Assembly: GCA_964629825.1 (NCBI GenBank)
Contig: CAZVUW010000010.1
Coordinates: 1-48,481, forward strand
Reading direction: 5' to 3'
DNA length: 48,481 bases
Source: CAZVUW01 sp964629825
GTDB taxonomy: Bacteria > Actinomycetota > Nitriliruptoria > Euzebyales > Egibacteraceae
Shown here: piece by piece, positions 16,597-25,541 of the stretch
Position numbering within the stretch: the stretch's first letter is position 1
How the letters are laid out: every line of letters starts with the position of its first letter
Program-made: the position numbers and the translations under genes
Notes under the pieces: model-generated
Databases searched by the model: none
What the model was told of the DNA's origin: nothing
Seen by the model: only the letters and a program-made list of their open reading frames with translations

Positions 16597-17709
16597 ATGG
16601 TCTTCCCACCCGATCGGATCCTGCTGGGGCCGGGTCCCAGCGACGTCCACTTCAGCGTGCGCCAGGCGATGGCCGCGCCGCTGCTCGGCCACCTCGATCC
16701 GGACTTCACCCCGATCCTGGACGAGATCGCCGAGCAGCTCCGGTCGGTGTTCCGCACGCGCAACCGCGTGACCTTCCCGGTGTCCGGCACCGGCAGCGCC
16801 GGCATGGAGGCCGTGATCGTCAACCTCGTCGAGCCCGGTGATGACGTGGTCGTCGGGGTCAACGGCGCCTTCGGCGGCCGACTTGCAGAGGTCTCCCGCC
16901 GCGCCGGCGCGACCGTGCACACGGTCGAGGCGCCCTGGGGTCGCATCATCGATCCGGAGGCCATGATCGAGGCCGTCCGCCGGCACCGACCGCGGGTCGC
17001 GGCGATCGTCCACGCCGAGACCTCGACCGGCGCGCACCAGCCGCTGGCCGACATCGGCGCGGCTCTGGCGGACACCGACACGCTGTTCGTCGTCGACTCG
17101 GTCACGGGGCTGGCGGGGGTCGAGCTCGACGTCGACGGCTGGCACATCGACGCCTGCTACTCGGGCACCCAGAAGTGCCTGTCCGTCCCGCCGGGGCTGG
17201 CACCGGTCACGTTCTCGGACGCCGCCGTCGAGCGCATCCGGGCGCGGCAGGTCCCGGTGCAGTCGTGGTATCTCGACGTGACGCTGCTGCTCGGCTACCT
17301 CGACGCCGAGGGCGGCCGCGTGTACCACCACACCGCGCCGATCTCCTTGCTCTACGGCCTCCGCGCGGGTCTGCAGCGGGTGCTCGACGAGGGCCTGGAG
17401 GCCCGCATCGCCCGCCACGCCGCCATCGGCGGCATGCTCCAGCGCGGGCTGGAGGAGCTGGGCCTGCCGCTGCTGGCGCAGGAGGGCCACCGCCTCCCCC
17501 AGCTCACCGCCGTGGGCCTGCCCGAGGGCGTTGACGAGGCCGTGTGGCGCGGGCGGCTGCTCGACGAGCACGGCATCGAGGTGGGCGCCGGGCTCGGCGA
17601 GCTCGCCGGCAAGGCGTGGCGCATCGGCCTCATGGGCGAGTCCTGTCGCGAGGCCAACGTCCTCCTGCTCCTGAAGGCGCTCGAGCGCCTGCTGGAAGAG
17701 GTGCGCTGA
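16597..17709 (+). CDS. Class V aminotransferase, alanine/serine-glyoxylate type
   Basis: A 370-residue PLP enzyme. The N-terminus LLGPGPSDVH and the following PLLGHLDPDF are hallmarks of the AGXT/serine-glyoxylate aminotransferase group, which moves the amino group of alanine or serine to glyoxylate. D167 in FVVDSVT contacts the PLP ring nitrogen, and K193 in SGTQKCLSVP forms the Schiff base. VSGTGSAGMEA is the phosphate-binding turn. The C-terminal ARQ/R substrate region reads GKAWRIGLMG. The length is normal. RNase Z begins 7 bp downstream, so the two are probably co-transcribed; no functional link is known to me. Serine or alanine as donor cannot be told from sequence alone. Confidence 0.9.
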   Translation: MVFPPDRILLGPGPSDVHFSVRQAMAAPLLGHLDPDFTPILDEIAEQLRSVFRTRNRVTFPVSGTGSAGMEAVIVNLVEPGDDVVVGVNGAFGGRLAEVSRRAGATVHTVEAPWGRIIDPEAMIEAVRRHRPRVAAIVHAETSTGAHQPLADIGAALADTDTLFVVDSVTGLAGVELDVDGWHIDACYSGTQKCLSVPPGLAPVTFSDAAVERIRARQVPVQSWYLDVTLLLGYLDAEGGRVYHHTAPISLLYGLRAGLQRVLDEGLEARIARHAAIGGMLQRGLEELGLPLLAQEGHRLPQLTAVGLPEGVDEAVWRGRLLDEHGIEVGAGLGELAGKAWRIGLMGESCREANVLLLLKALERLLEEVR

Positions 17710-17716
17710 GGCAGCG

Positions 17717-18628
17717 GTGAGCGGTCGCGAGCTGCTGATCCTCGGCACGGCCAGCCAGGTCCCCACCCGGAGGCGCAACCACAACGGCTATCTGCTGCGC
17801 TTCGACGGGGAGCACATCCTGTTCGACCCCGGCGAGGGCACTCAGCGCCAGCTCACCCTGGCTGGTGCGGCGGTGGCGCGGCTGACCCGCATCTGCATCA
17901 CGCACTTCCACGGGGACCACTGCCTGGGGCTGCCCGGCATCGTGCAGCGGCTGGGGCTGGACCGCGTCCAGCGCGAGGTGCCGGTCCACTACCCCGCCGG
18001 CGAGGACGAGCACTACGAGCGCCTGCGCCACGCCTCGGCCTTCCTCGACCACTCGCCGGTGGTGGGGGCACCAGCCGAGGAGGGTGTGGTGGCGGTCACG
18101 TCGGCGGGCACGCTCAGCGCCGCGTGGCTCCGGCACGTCGTCCCGACGCTGGGGTGGCGGCTGGCCGAGCCGGACGGCCGGCGCATGCTGCCCGAGGCCC
18201 TCGACGAGCTCGGCATCCGCGGTGCCGACATCGGACGGCTTCAGCAGCGCGGCGAGATCACCGTCGCTGGCCGGGTCGTCACCTTGGACGAGGTCAGCGA
18301 GCCGCGCCGCGGCCAGGTCATCGCCGTGATCATGGACACCGGGGTGTGCCAGGCCGCATACGACCTCGCGGCCGGCGCCGACCTGCTGCTGTGCGAGGCC
18401 ACCTTCCTCGAGTCCGAGGCTCAGCTGGCCGCCGAGTACGGCCATCTCACCGCGGCCCAAGCCGGGCGACTGGCGGAGGAGGCGGGGGTGCGCCACCTGG
18501 TGCTGTCGCACCTGTCTGAGCGCTACCCCAACCCGGACGGCCACCTGCGTGAGGCCTCGGCCGTCTTCGGGGGCCAGCTCACGGTCGCCGAGGACTTCGA
18601 CCTGATCCCGGTGCCGCCCAAGGCATGA
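17717..18628 (+). CDS. rnz: Ribonuclease Z (tRNA 3'-processing endonuclease)
   Basis: A 303-residue metallo-beta-lactamase-fold nuclease that cuts the 3' trailer from tRNA precursors. The zinc motif is THFHGDH (62-68), with the DPGEGTQRQL sequence just before it that is specific to RNase Z. Later ligands lie in VIMDTG and in LVLSHLSERY. HVVPTLGWRL matches the substrate-arm flank of the family. The start is GTG at 17717, 7 bp after the aminotransferase stop. It ends 8 bp from the stop of the convergent DUF4031-VOC gene with no room for a separate terminator. Confidence 0.92.
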   Translation: MSGRELLILGTASQVPTRRRNHNGYLLRFDGEHILFDPGEGTQRQLTLAGAAVARLTRICITHFHGDHCLGLPGIVQRLGLDRVQREVPVHYPAGEDEHYERLRHASAFLDHSPVVGAPAEEGVVAVTSAGTLSAAWLRHVVPTLGWRLAEPDGRRMLPEALDELGIRGADIGRLQQRGEITVAGRVVTLDEVSEPRRGQVIAVIMDTGVCQAAYDLAAGADLLLCEATFLESEAQLAAEYGHLTAAQAGRLAEEAGVRHLVLSHLSERYPNPDGHLREASAVFGGQLTVAEDFDLIPVPPKA

Positions 18629-18636
18629 GCCGCCGG

Positions 18637-19725
18637 TCAGCCGGGGCGGATCTCCACGATCGTCACCAGCGCCCCCTGCGGGTCGACCAGCGCAGCCCAG
18701 CGCCCGAACGGCGCGTCTTCCGGCCGCTCGGCCAGGTCCCCGCCCGCGGCGAGCGCCGCCTTCACGGTCGCATCGACGTCCTCGACCGCCATGTAGGGCA
18801 CCCAGCGGGTGACCGGCGCCTCCGGCCGCGGCGGCAGCACGCGCACGCCGGCGGCGGGCCTGCCCGACACCGAGATGGTCCGATAGGCGGAGCGGCCGGG
18901 CCGGGGGTCAACCGCGGCGAACGTGTGACCGCACAGCTCGGCGTAGAAGGCCTCGGCCGTCGCCGGGTCAGCGGTGTGCAGCTCGGTCCAGGTGGGCGCG
19001 CCGGGCTCGTCGATCAGCTCGGCCCCCTGCTGGGTGCCGGCAGTCCACAGCCCGAACCGCCCGCCGGTCGGGTCTGTCGCCACCAGCAGCCGGCCGTGCG
19101 GACCCGCCTGGCGCGGCGGGGTCCACAGCCGTCCGCCGGCCGCCGTCACGCGCCCCGCGGCCGCGTCGACGTCGTTCTCGGCCAGGTAGGTGGTCCAGAT
19201 CGCGCCGTCGTCGGGCGCGCTCTCGACGCGCAGCCCCGCGACGGCGCGGCCGCGCAGGCGGCACAGGATGTAGTCGGGCGGGCCGGACTGGTCGAACTCC
19301 CAGCCGAACAGGGCCGCGTAGAAGTCCATCGCCGCCGTCGGGTCGGACGTGACCAGGTCCGTCCAGGCGGGCATCCCGGGCGTGTAGACGGGGCCGGTGC
19401 TCAGCGGCTGCGACGCCGCCGGGCGCGGATCGACGGCGGTCGCGGCCGCGGCGGCCCCCTCCAGGGGTGTGCGCGTCCTGCGCTTGCGCAGGCCCGCGGC
19501 CGTGATGCGCACGACCAGCTCGCGCGAGTCGACCGCTACCGCCCCCAGCTTCAGCGCTTCCTCGCGCAGGTCGGCGGGGATGTCGTAGTGATCCCCCTGG
19601 AACCAGATCCGGCGCAGCCCGAGCCGCGCCGCGAAGGCGTGCAGCTCCTCGTGGCTGGTGTCGCTCACCAGATGCGCCCAGCGCCGGCCGCGCCAGCGCC
19701 AGATCGCCGGATCGACGAGGATCAT
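18637..19725 (-). CDS. DUF4031 domain fused to two VOC (glyoxalase-like) domains
   Basis: A 362-residue three-part protein. Residues 1-85 match DUF4031 (MILVDPAIWRWRGRRWAHLV, then WFQGDHYDIP), which normally occurs as a free-standing protein of about 85-100 residues. After an Ala-rich linker (about 86-115) come two vicinal-oxygen-chelate domains (about 118-235 and 245-360). Each opens with PAWTDLVTSDPTAAMDFYAALFGW-like or PTWTELHTADPATAEAFYAELCG-like sequence. VOC metal-ligand positions are poorly kept, as in many antibiotic-resistance or regulatory VOC proteins. The ATG at 19725 has AGGAGT 10 nt upstream. It is divergent from the HD hydrolase gene (50 bp apart). The fusion is unusual, and the substrate is unknown. 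Confidence 0.82.
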   Translation of the reverse strand: MILVDPAIWRWRGRRWAHLVSDTSHEELHAFAARLGLRRIWFQGDHYDIPADLREEALKLGAVAVDSRELVVRITAAGLRKRRTRTPLEGAAAAATAVDPRPAASQPLSTGPVYTPGMPAWTDLVTSDPTAAMDFYAALFGWEFDQSGPPDYILCRLRGRAVAGLRVESAPDDGAIWTTYLAENDVDAAAGRVTAAGGRLWTPPRQAGPHGRLLVATDPTGGRFGLWTAGTQQGAELIDEPGAPTWTELHTADPATAEAFYAELCGHTFAAVDPRPGRSAYRTISVSGRPAAGVRVLPPRPEAPVTRWVPYMAVEDVDATVKAALAAGGDLAERPEDAPFGRWAALVDPQGALVTIVEIRPG

Positions 19726-19774
19726 CGGCGGGGGACTCCTTCCTCGACCGCCGCCACGATACGTAGGAGGTGAC

Positions 19775-20410
19775 GTGGACGCCGCGATGCGCGAGCGCTG
19801 GACGCGGCTGACCGCGCTGCTCGGCGTCTCCGACGGCGACGCCACGCGGGTGCTGCGCGACCTCTGGCGACGCTACGACGAGCCGCAGCGCGCCTACCAC
19901 CGCCTGTCTCACATCCGCCACATGCTGGAGGTCTTCGACTCCCTGCGTGACACCGAGCCGGTCGAGGATCCCGTCGCCGTTCAGTTGGCGGCCTGGTTCC
20001 ACGACGCCGTGTACGTGCCCGGAGCGCCCGACAACGAGGCCCGCAGCGCGGAGCTGGCGGCCGACGTCCTCGAGAGCTGGGGCGTCCCCTCCGAGCGGCT
20101 GGTGGAGGTGGCGGAGCTGATCCTCGCCACCGCCGATCACCCGGTCGAGGCGGTGCGCCCCGACACCGCGGTGCTGGTGGACTGCGACCTCGCCATCCTC
20201 GCCGCCGATCCGGACACCTACGACGTTTACCGGCGCGCCGTGCGCGTGGAGTACGGGCATCTGGACGAGGAGGCGTGGCGCTCCGGGCGCGCCGACTTCC
20301 TGCGCGGGCTGCTGGCCCGGCCGCGGGTGTTCGCCACGGACACGATGCGCCGCCGCGGCGAGGCCGCCGCCCGGCGCAACCTCGGCGCCGAGCTGGCCGA
20401 CCTCACGTGA
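19775..20410 (+). CDS. HD-superfamily predicted phosphohydrolase
   Basis: A 211-residue protein of the COG4339 type. The metal site is visible as YHRLSHIRHM (first His), WFHDAVY (the HD pair) and VDCDLAILA (the late Asp), with NEARSAELA between them as in the family. Such proteins are predicted metal-dependent nucleotide or phosphate hydrolases, but the substrate is not established. The GTG at 19775 is chosen because a full AGGAGG lies 5 nt before it; an in-frame ATG 12 bases later is possible. It is divergent from the DUF4031-VOC gene, and AidB starts 61 bp downstream on the same strand. Confidence 0.82.
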   Translation: MDAAMRERWTRLTALLGVSDGDATRVLRDLWRRYDEPQRAYHRLSHIRHMLEVFDSLRDTEPVEDPVAVQLAAWFHDAVYVPGAPDNEARSAELAADVLESWGVPSERLVEVAELILATADHPVEAVRPDTAVLVDCDLAILAADPDTYDVYRRAVRVEYGHLDEEAWRSGRADFLRGLLARPRVFATDTMRRRGEAAARRNLGAELADLT

Positions 20411-20471
20411 CCGATCACACCTGACCGATTCCGGCCTCCCCCTGCCGGCGGGCGCGCGGCAAACTGCGGTC

Positions 20472-22127
20472 ATGGCTCGGACGCACGAGGTGCTCAACCA
20501 GCCGCCGCCGCACGTCGGTCACGACGCCTTCGACGAGGACGTCGCGCTGCGCGAGGCCGTCCAGCGCGAGGGGGCGGGCTGGGCCGAGGCGGAGCTGGGC
20601 GAGCTCGGCCGCCTCGCCGGGTCAGAGGAGTGGATCGAGCACGGCCGCCTGGCCAACGAGAACCCGCCGCGTCTGCACACCCACGACCGCTACGGCCACC
20701 GCATCGACGAGGTCCGCTACCACCCCAGCTACCACGCGCTCATGGGCACGGCGGTCGCCTCCGGCCTTAACGCGGCGCCGTGGGCGGACGAGCGACCGGG
20801 CGCGCACGTCGCCAGGGCGGCCAAGTCCATCCTGTGGACCCGCGTGGACGCCGGTCACATGTGCCCGATGTCCATGACCTACGCAGTCGTGCCGTCGCTG
20901 CGCCGCCAGCCCGACCTGGCGGCCGAATGGGAGCCGCGCGCGACCAGCCGCACCTACGACCCGTCGTTCCGCCCCGCCGCGGAGAAGGCCGGAGCCACGT
21001 TCGGCATGGCCATGACGGAGAAGCAGGGTGGCTCGGATGTCCGCGCCAACACGACCCGCGCCGAGCCGCTCGAGGGTGGCGGGCCGGGCACCGCGTATCG
21101 GCTGACCGGCCACAAGTGGTTCTGCTCCGCACCGATGAGCGACGCCTTCCTCGTTCTGGCGAAGATCACCGGCGCGGCCGAGGACCACGGCCCGTCCTGC
21201 TTCCTCGTGCCCCGCTGGCTCCCGGACGGGACCCGCAATCCCTGGTATCTGCAGCGGCTCAAGGACAAGCTCGGCGACCGCTCGAACGCCTCGAGCGAGG
21301 TCGAGCTCGACGGCACGGTCGGCTGGCTCGTGGGTGAGGAGCACCGCGGCGTCCGCGTGATCATCGACATGGTCGCGCACACGCGGCTGGACTGCGCCGT
21401 CGGCGCCGCTGCCGGGATGCGGCACGGCGTCGCCGAGGCCGCCTGGCACTCCGCGCACCGCTTCGCGTTCGGTCGCCGCCTGGCCGAGCAGCCTCTGATG
21501 CGCGCCGTCCTCGCCGACCTGGCGGTCGAGAGCGAGGCCGCCACCATGCTGGCGCTGCGCCTGGCGCGCTCGTTCGACGAGGCGCGGCACGACCCCGGGG
21601 CGGAGGCCTTCCGACGCTTGGCCACGCCGGTGGCCAAGTACTGGCTCTGCAAGCGGGCGCCCGTGCACGCGGCCGAGGCGCTGGAGTGCCTCGGCGGCAA
21701 CGGCTTCGTCGAGGAGTCGGGCCTGCCGCGGCTGTACCGCCAGAGCCCCGTGAACGGGATCTGGGAGGGCTCCGGCAACGTGCAGTGCCTGGACGTCCTC
21801 CGCGCCATGGCCCGCGCTCCCGAGTCGGTCGAGGCCGTCCTGGCCGAGATCGAGGCCGCCGCCGGCGCCGATCGGCGCCTTGACGACGCCGCGGCCGCGC
21901 TCGCCAAGAGCCTGGCCGACGCCTCTGAGGAGGGTGCGCGGCTGCTGGTGGAGCGGCTGGCCCTGGTGCTCCAGGCGGCGCTGCTGGTCCGCCACGGGCA
22001 CCCGGCCGTCGCCGACGCGTTCATCGCCTCGCGCCTGACTGGCGCGGCGGGGCGGGCCTTTGGTGCCCTTCCTCCGGGTCTGGACGTCGCCGCGATCCTG
22101 TCCCGGGCGCTGCCGGCGCTGGTCTGA
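20472..22127 (+). CDS. aidB: AidB-like acyl-CoA dehydrogenase family protein
   Basis: A 551-residue flavoprotein, close to the 541 of E. coli AidB. AidB is part of the adaptive response to DNA alkylation, binds FAD and DNA, and resembles acyl-CoA dehydrogenases. Family features: VLNQPPPHVGHDAFDEDVAL at the N-terminus (the AidB-specific opening, QPPP..G.N), GMAMTEKQGGSDVRANTT (FAD loop), LTGHKWFCSAPMSDAFLVLA, and ECLGGNGFVEESGLPRLYR with the PVNGIWEGSGNVQCLDVLR motif. The C-terminal helical domain is present. Classical short-chain dehydrogenase activity is doubtful for the family. An AlkB-family enzyme is encoded 8.5 kb upstream, which supports an alkylation role. A CAAACT hexamer ends 6 nt before the ATG. 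Confidence 0.9.
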   Translation: MARTHEVLNQPPPHVGHDAFDEDVALREAVQREGAGWAEAELGELGRLAGSEEWIEHGRLANENPPRLHTHDRYGHRIDEVRYHPSYHALMGTAVASGLNAAPWADERPGAHVARAAKSILWTRVDAGHMCPMSMTYAVVPSLRRQPDLAAEWEPRATSRTYDPSFRPAAEKAGATFGMAMTEKQGGSDVRANTTRAEPLEGGGPGTAYRLTGHKWFCSAPMSDAFLVLAKITGAAEDHGPSCFLVPRWLPDGTRNPWYLQRLKDKLGDRSNASSEVELDGTVGWLVGEEHRGVRVIIDMVAHTRLDCAVGAAAGMRHGVAEAAWHSAHRFAFGRRLAEQPLMRAVLADLAVESEAATMLALRLARSFDEARHDPGAEAFRRLATPVAKYWLCKRAPVHAAEALECLGGNGFVEESGLPRLYRQSPVNGIWEGSGNVQCLDVLRAMARAPESVEAVLAEIEAAAGADRRLDDAAAALAKSLADASEEGARLLVERLALVLQAALLVRHGHPAVADAFIASRLTGAAGRAFGALPPGLDVAAILSRALPALV

Positions 22128-22232
22128 ACCGGGACCTGTGCCGGCCTGAACCGGGACCTCCGTCCGTTTCCCTGACCGCGACCGCCGGGTATCGCGTCCC
22201 CCTGAGATCTTCTGGAACAGGGGAGTGAGGAC

Positions 22233-22712
22233 ATGAACAAGTTTCTTTGGTTCGCGCTGGGCGCGGCCGCCGGCGCGGGCCTGACCTACGCGTTGGACCC
22301 TGATATGGGCACGACCCGCAGGACGCGCGCCCGGGACCAGGTCCGCAGCCGCGCCAGCAGCGCGACCGAATCGGTCAACCGCACGCTCGACCGCGCCACC
22401 GATCGGATCACCGGAACCGTCGCCAGCGCCCTGCCGCAGAGCAAGCCGGCCAACGAGCAGACGCTCGCCGACAAGGTGCGCAGCGAGGTCCTCGGCCGGG
22501 CCGACTGGCGCGACCTCGACCTGCACGTCGACGCCGCGAACGGCGTCGTCACCCTGCGCGGCCAGGTGCACCGCCCGGAGCAGCGCGACGACATCGGCAA
22601 GGCGGTGTCCAAGGTCACCGGCGTGCAGGAGGTCGTGAACCTCCTCCACCTGCCCGGCGAGCCGGCGCCGAACGTGGCGCCGGCCCGCAGCGCCTCGGCA
22701 CCCGGCTTCTAG
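22233..22712 (+). CDS. BON-domain membrane-anchored protein
   Basis: A 159-residue protein. An N-terminal hydrophobic segment (MNKFLWFALGAAAGAGLTYA) is followed by a basic YtxH-like stretch (PDMGTTRRTRARDQVRS), then by a BON domain (about 80-140) with the signature DLDLHVDAANGVVTLRGQV and a second beta-alpha turn ending EVVNLLHLPG. BON domains bind membranes or phospholipid and are common in osmotic-shock (OsmY-type) proteins. GGGGAGTGAGG lies before the ATG. The next small gene begins 24 bp later, so the two are probably an operon. The 105 bp upstream holds two copies of CTGAACCGGGACCT (22123-22136, 22145-22158). Confidence 0.82.
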   Translation: MNKFLWFALGAAAGAGLTYALDPDMGTTRRTRARDQVRSRASSATESVNRTLDRATDRITGTVASALPQSKPANEQTLADKVRSEVLGRADWRDLDLHVDAANGVVTLRGQVHRPEQRDDIGKAVSKVTGVQEVVNLLHLPGEPAPNVAPARSASAPGF

Positions 22713-22736
22713 ACACCAGCGAAAGGCAAGACGCAC

Positions 22737-23135
22737 ATGGGAGCGACGCTTCGCTACGCCAAGGTCGTCGACCGCGAGGAGTACATGCGGCAGGGGGCCG
22801 AGACCAAGCCGGGGACCGAGTCCGTGGTGATGCTCAAGGGTCCCGCCCCCTCACCCGCGATCGACTTCTACGTGATCCGCTCCTGGAGCGGCGACTTCGA
22901 CGCCTTCACCGAGACCTGGCGGCTGCTCGACCCGCACGGGATGACCGTCCGCGAGCCGGTCCAGCGCGAGGTGCTGGCTGGGGACGGGGAGATCGCCGAC
23001 CAGATCGTCGACCAGAGCTTCGACTACGCCGACGAGGGCTTCCAGCTGGTGCTCGAGGTCGACGGACGCGAGGTCGCGAGATCGAATTTCGACGTGAGGG
23101 AACCAAACGACGTCCCAGAACGTCCCATTTCATGA
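22737..23135 (+). CDS. Small protein of unknown function
   Basis: A 132-residue protein I do not recognise. It has no signal peptide or membrane helix and is acidic. It alternates short strands (SVVMLKG, AIDFYVIRSWSG, FQLVLEVDGREV), suggesting a small beta-sandwich. The C-terminus (VARSNFDVREPND) recalls proteins whose last strand ends a CHAP- or NTF2-sized barrel, but I cannot name a family. An AAAGG ribosome-binding site precedes the ATG. It follows the BON gene by 24 bp and is probably co-transcribed with it, upstream of the sigma factor gene. Confidence 0.6.
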   Translation: MGATLRYAKVVDREEYMRQGAETKPGTESVVMLKGPAPSPAIDFYVIRSWSGDFDAFTETWRLLDPHGMTVREPVQREVLAGDGEIADQIVDQSFDYADEGFQLVLEVDGREVARSNFDVREPNDVPERPIS

Positions 23136-23356
23136 CACGGGGTATACGGCTGGGGACGTGGGGTACACAGTTGAGGTACTGCGCCCCACTCCTCCGCCGC
23201 CCGTCCGTCTGACCATTCCCAGCCGCGCAACCTCTGCGACCTGCGGCCGACATGGACGGAAGCGGCCGCCGCCGGCCAAGCCGCCGACGACCTGGCCGAT
23301 CGGTCATGCCGTTCAACCGGTCGTGGGGCGCCAGGGGTATTCCGAGGGCGTCGTCC

Positions 23357-23383
23357 GGAACAGAACGCCGTCCTAGATTGTTG
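23357..23383 (+). promoter_or_regulatory. Overlapping housekeeping-like and ECF-like promoter elements before the sigma gene
   Basis: GGAAC (23357-23361) and GTTG (23380-23383) are 18 bp apart, the layout of SigR/SigH/SigE-type ECF promoters. A TAnnnT hexamer, TAGATT (23374-23379), overlaps the same stretch. Either would start transcription only a few bases before the ATG at 23392. In the rest of the 256-bp gap (23136-23356) I see only a possible hairpin, GTGGGG (23159-23164) with CCCCAC (23185-23190). Confidence 0.35.
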
Positions 23384-23391
23384 AAAGAGCC

Positions 23392-24312
<921 letters not shown>

Positions 24313-24350
24313 GCTCCTCCCGGCGGCGGCGCCGCAGCGCCCGCACCGCC

Positions 24351-25508
24351 GTGATCAGAGCACGGATAACCGCACTCAGCCTGCTGGCCCTTTGGCCGGC
24401 AGGCTGTGCTGCTGTGCCCGAAGATGGGCCGATGGCCGACGAGAGCGCGGTCGAGGTGCCCTCCGCGTCGGGTCCTGGAAGCCGCACCGAGACTCCGTCG
24501 TCTGGACCATCGCCAAGCGTTGCACCGGCCCCGACGCCCTCTGCTACTGCTGCTCCGACGCCGACGCCGACGCCGACNNNNNNNNNNNNNNNNNNNNNNN
24601 NNNNNNNNNNNNNNNNNNNNNNNNNNNNNNNNNNNNNNNNNNNNNNNNNNNNNNNNNNNNNNNNNNNNNNNNNNNNNCCGACGCCGACGCCGACGCCGAC
24701 CCAGACGCCGACTCCGACTCCCGAGCCGACCGATCCGCTGACGTTGGCCGAGGGCCAGGCTCCGCAGGCGCCTGAGGACCCCGCGCATCTCGCGGCCCTG
24801 CTCGCCGCCGCGGAGCGCGCCATCCGCGCCGAGCACACTCCGCCGGGCGCCCTGGCGGACGCCGGCCACTGGCAGCAGGTCCTCTACCGCCGGCTGGCCG
24901 AGCGCCCCGACCTGGTCGAGCCGGTTCTGGCTGCCCTCCCCGCCGATCTCCAGCCGGTGGCCAGCGCCCACGTCTTCGCCGCCTCCCGGCTGCTTGACCT
25001 TCACACCGGCGACGACCCCGAGGGCGCGGTTCCGGTGCGCGAGCTCCCCAGCTGGCGCATCGTCGAGCCGCCGCCGGCGGAGGAGCTGCTCAGCCACTAC
25101 GCGGAGGCCGAGGCCGCCACCGGCGTCAACTGGAGCTACCTCGCCGCGGTCCACCTGGTCGAGACCCGCATGGGCCGCATCCGCGGCGACAGCGTCGCCG
25201 GCGCCCAGGGCCCGATGCAGTTCATGCCCGCCACCTGGGCCGAGTGGGGCGAGGGGGACGTCAACAACCCCCGCGACGCGATCCTGGCCGCCGGCCGCTA
25301 CCTCGCCTGGGGCGGCATGCCCGACGACGTCGACGGCGCCCTGTTCCGCTACAACCGCGACCAGCGCTACGTCGACGCCGTCCGCACCTACGCCGAGCAG
25401 ATGCAGGCTGATCCGCGCGCCTTCTACGGCTACTACCACTGGCAGGTCTACTACGACACCGGCGCCGAGAACGTCTGGCTACCGGTCGGCTACGGCCCCT
25501 CAGACTGA
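24351..25508 (+). CDS. Lytic transglycosylase lipoprotein, interrupted by a sequence gap
   Basis: A secreted peptidoglycan-cleaving enzyme of the SLT type. The lipobox WPAGC puts the lipid anchor at C19. A Pro-Thr repeat linker follows, broken by 100 N. After it come a helical region and the SLT domain: catalytic Glu in HLVETRMG, then GAQGPMQFMPATWAEWG, NPRDAILAAGRYLA and FRYNRDQRYVDAV. The Pro-Thr linker probably spans the wall. The frame is the same on both sides of the N run, but the real length of the linker is unknown. The GTG at 24351 starts the signal peptide. It follows the sigma gene by 38 bp. Confidence 0.85.
   Translation: MIRARITALSLLALWPAGCAAVPEDGPMADESAVEVPSASGPGSRTETPSSGPSPSVAPAPTPSATAAPTPTPTPXXXXXXXXXXXXXXXXXXXXXXXXXXXXXXXXXXPTPTPTPTQTPTPTPEPTDPLTLAEGQAPQAPEDPAHLAALLAAAERAIRAEHTPPGALADAGHWQQVLYRRLAERPDLVEPVLAALPADLQPVASAHVFAASRLLDLHTGDDPEGAVPVRELPSWRIVEPPPAEELLSHYAEAEAATGVNWSYLAAVHLVETRMGRIRGDSVAGAQGPMQFMPATWAEWGEGDVNNPRDAILAAGRYLAWGGMPDDVDGALFRYNRDQRYVDAVRTYAEQMQADPRAFYGYYHWQVYYDTGAENVWLPVGYGPSD
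24578..24677. other. Assembly gap of 100 N in a Pro-Thr repeat
   Basis: Exactly 100 N, the usual placeholder for a gap of unknown size, flanked on both sides by ccgacg repeats coding for Pro-Thr. The repeat itself probably broke the assembly. Confidence 0.98.
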
Positions 25509-25541
25509 CGGGCCGGCGCCACGACCTGGGACCATCGGCTC

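Noticed and set aside
22123..22158. A pair of 14-bp direct repeats (CTGAACCGGGACCT) as a possible attachment site
   Set aside because: No integrase, tRNA or mobile gene is nearby; it looks like a small local duplication after aidB.
20622..22736. A 704-codon open frame antisense to aidB and the BON gene
   Set aside because: Composition is that of a GC-rich shadow, and it spans two well-supported genes on the other strand.
24578..24677. Treating the N run as a frameshift that breaks the transglycosylase gene
   Set aside because: The Pro-Thr frame is the same on both sides; the N run is a placeholder of unknown real size, not evidence of a broken gene.
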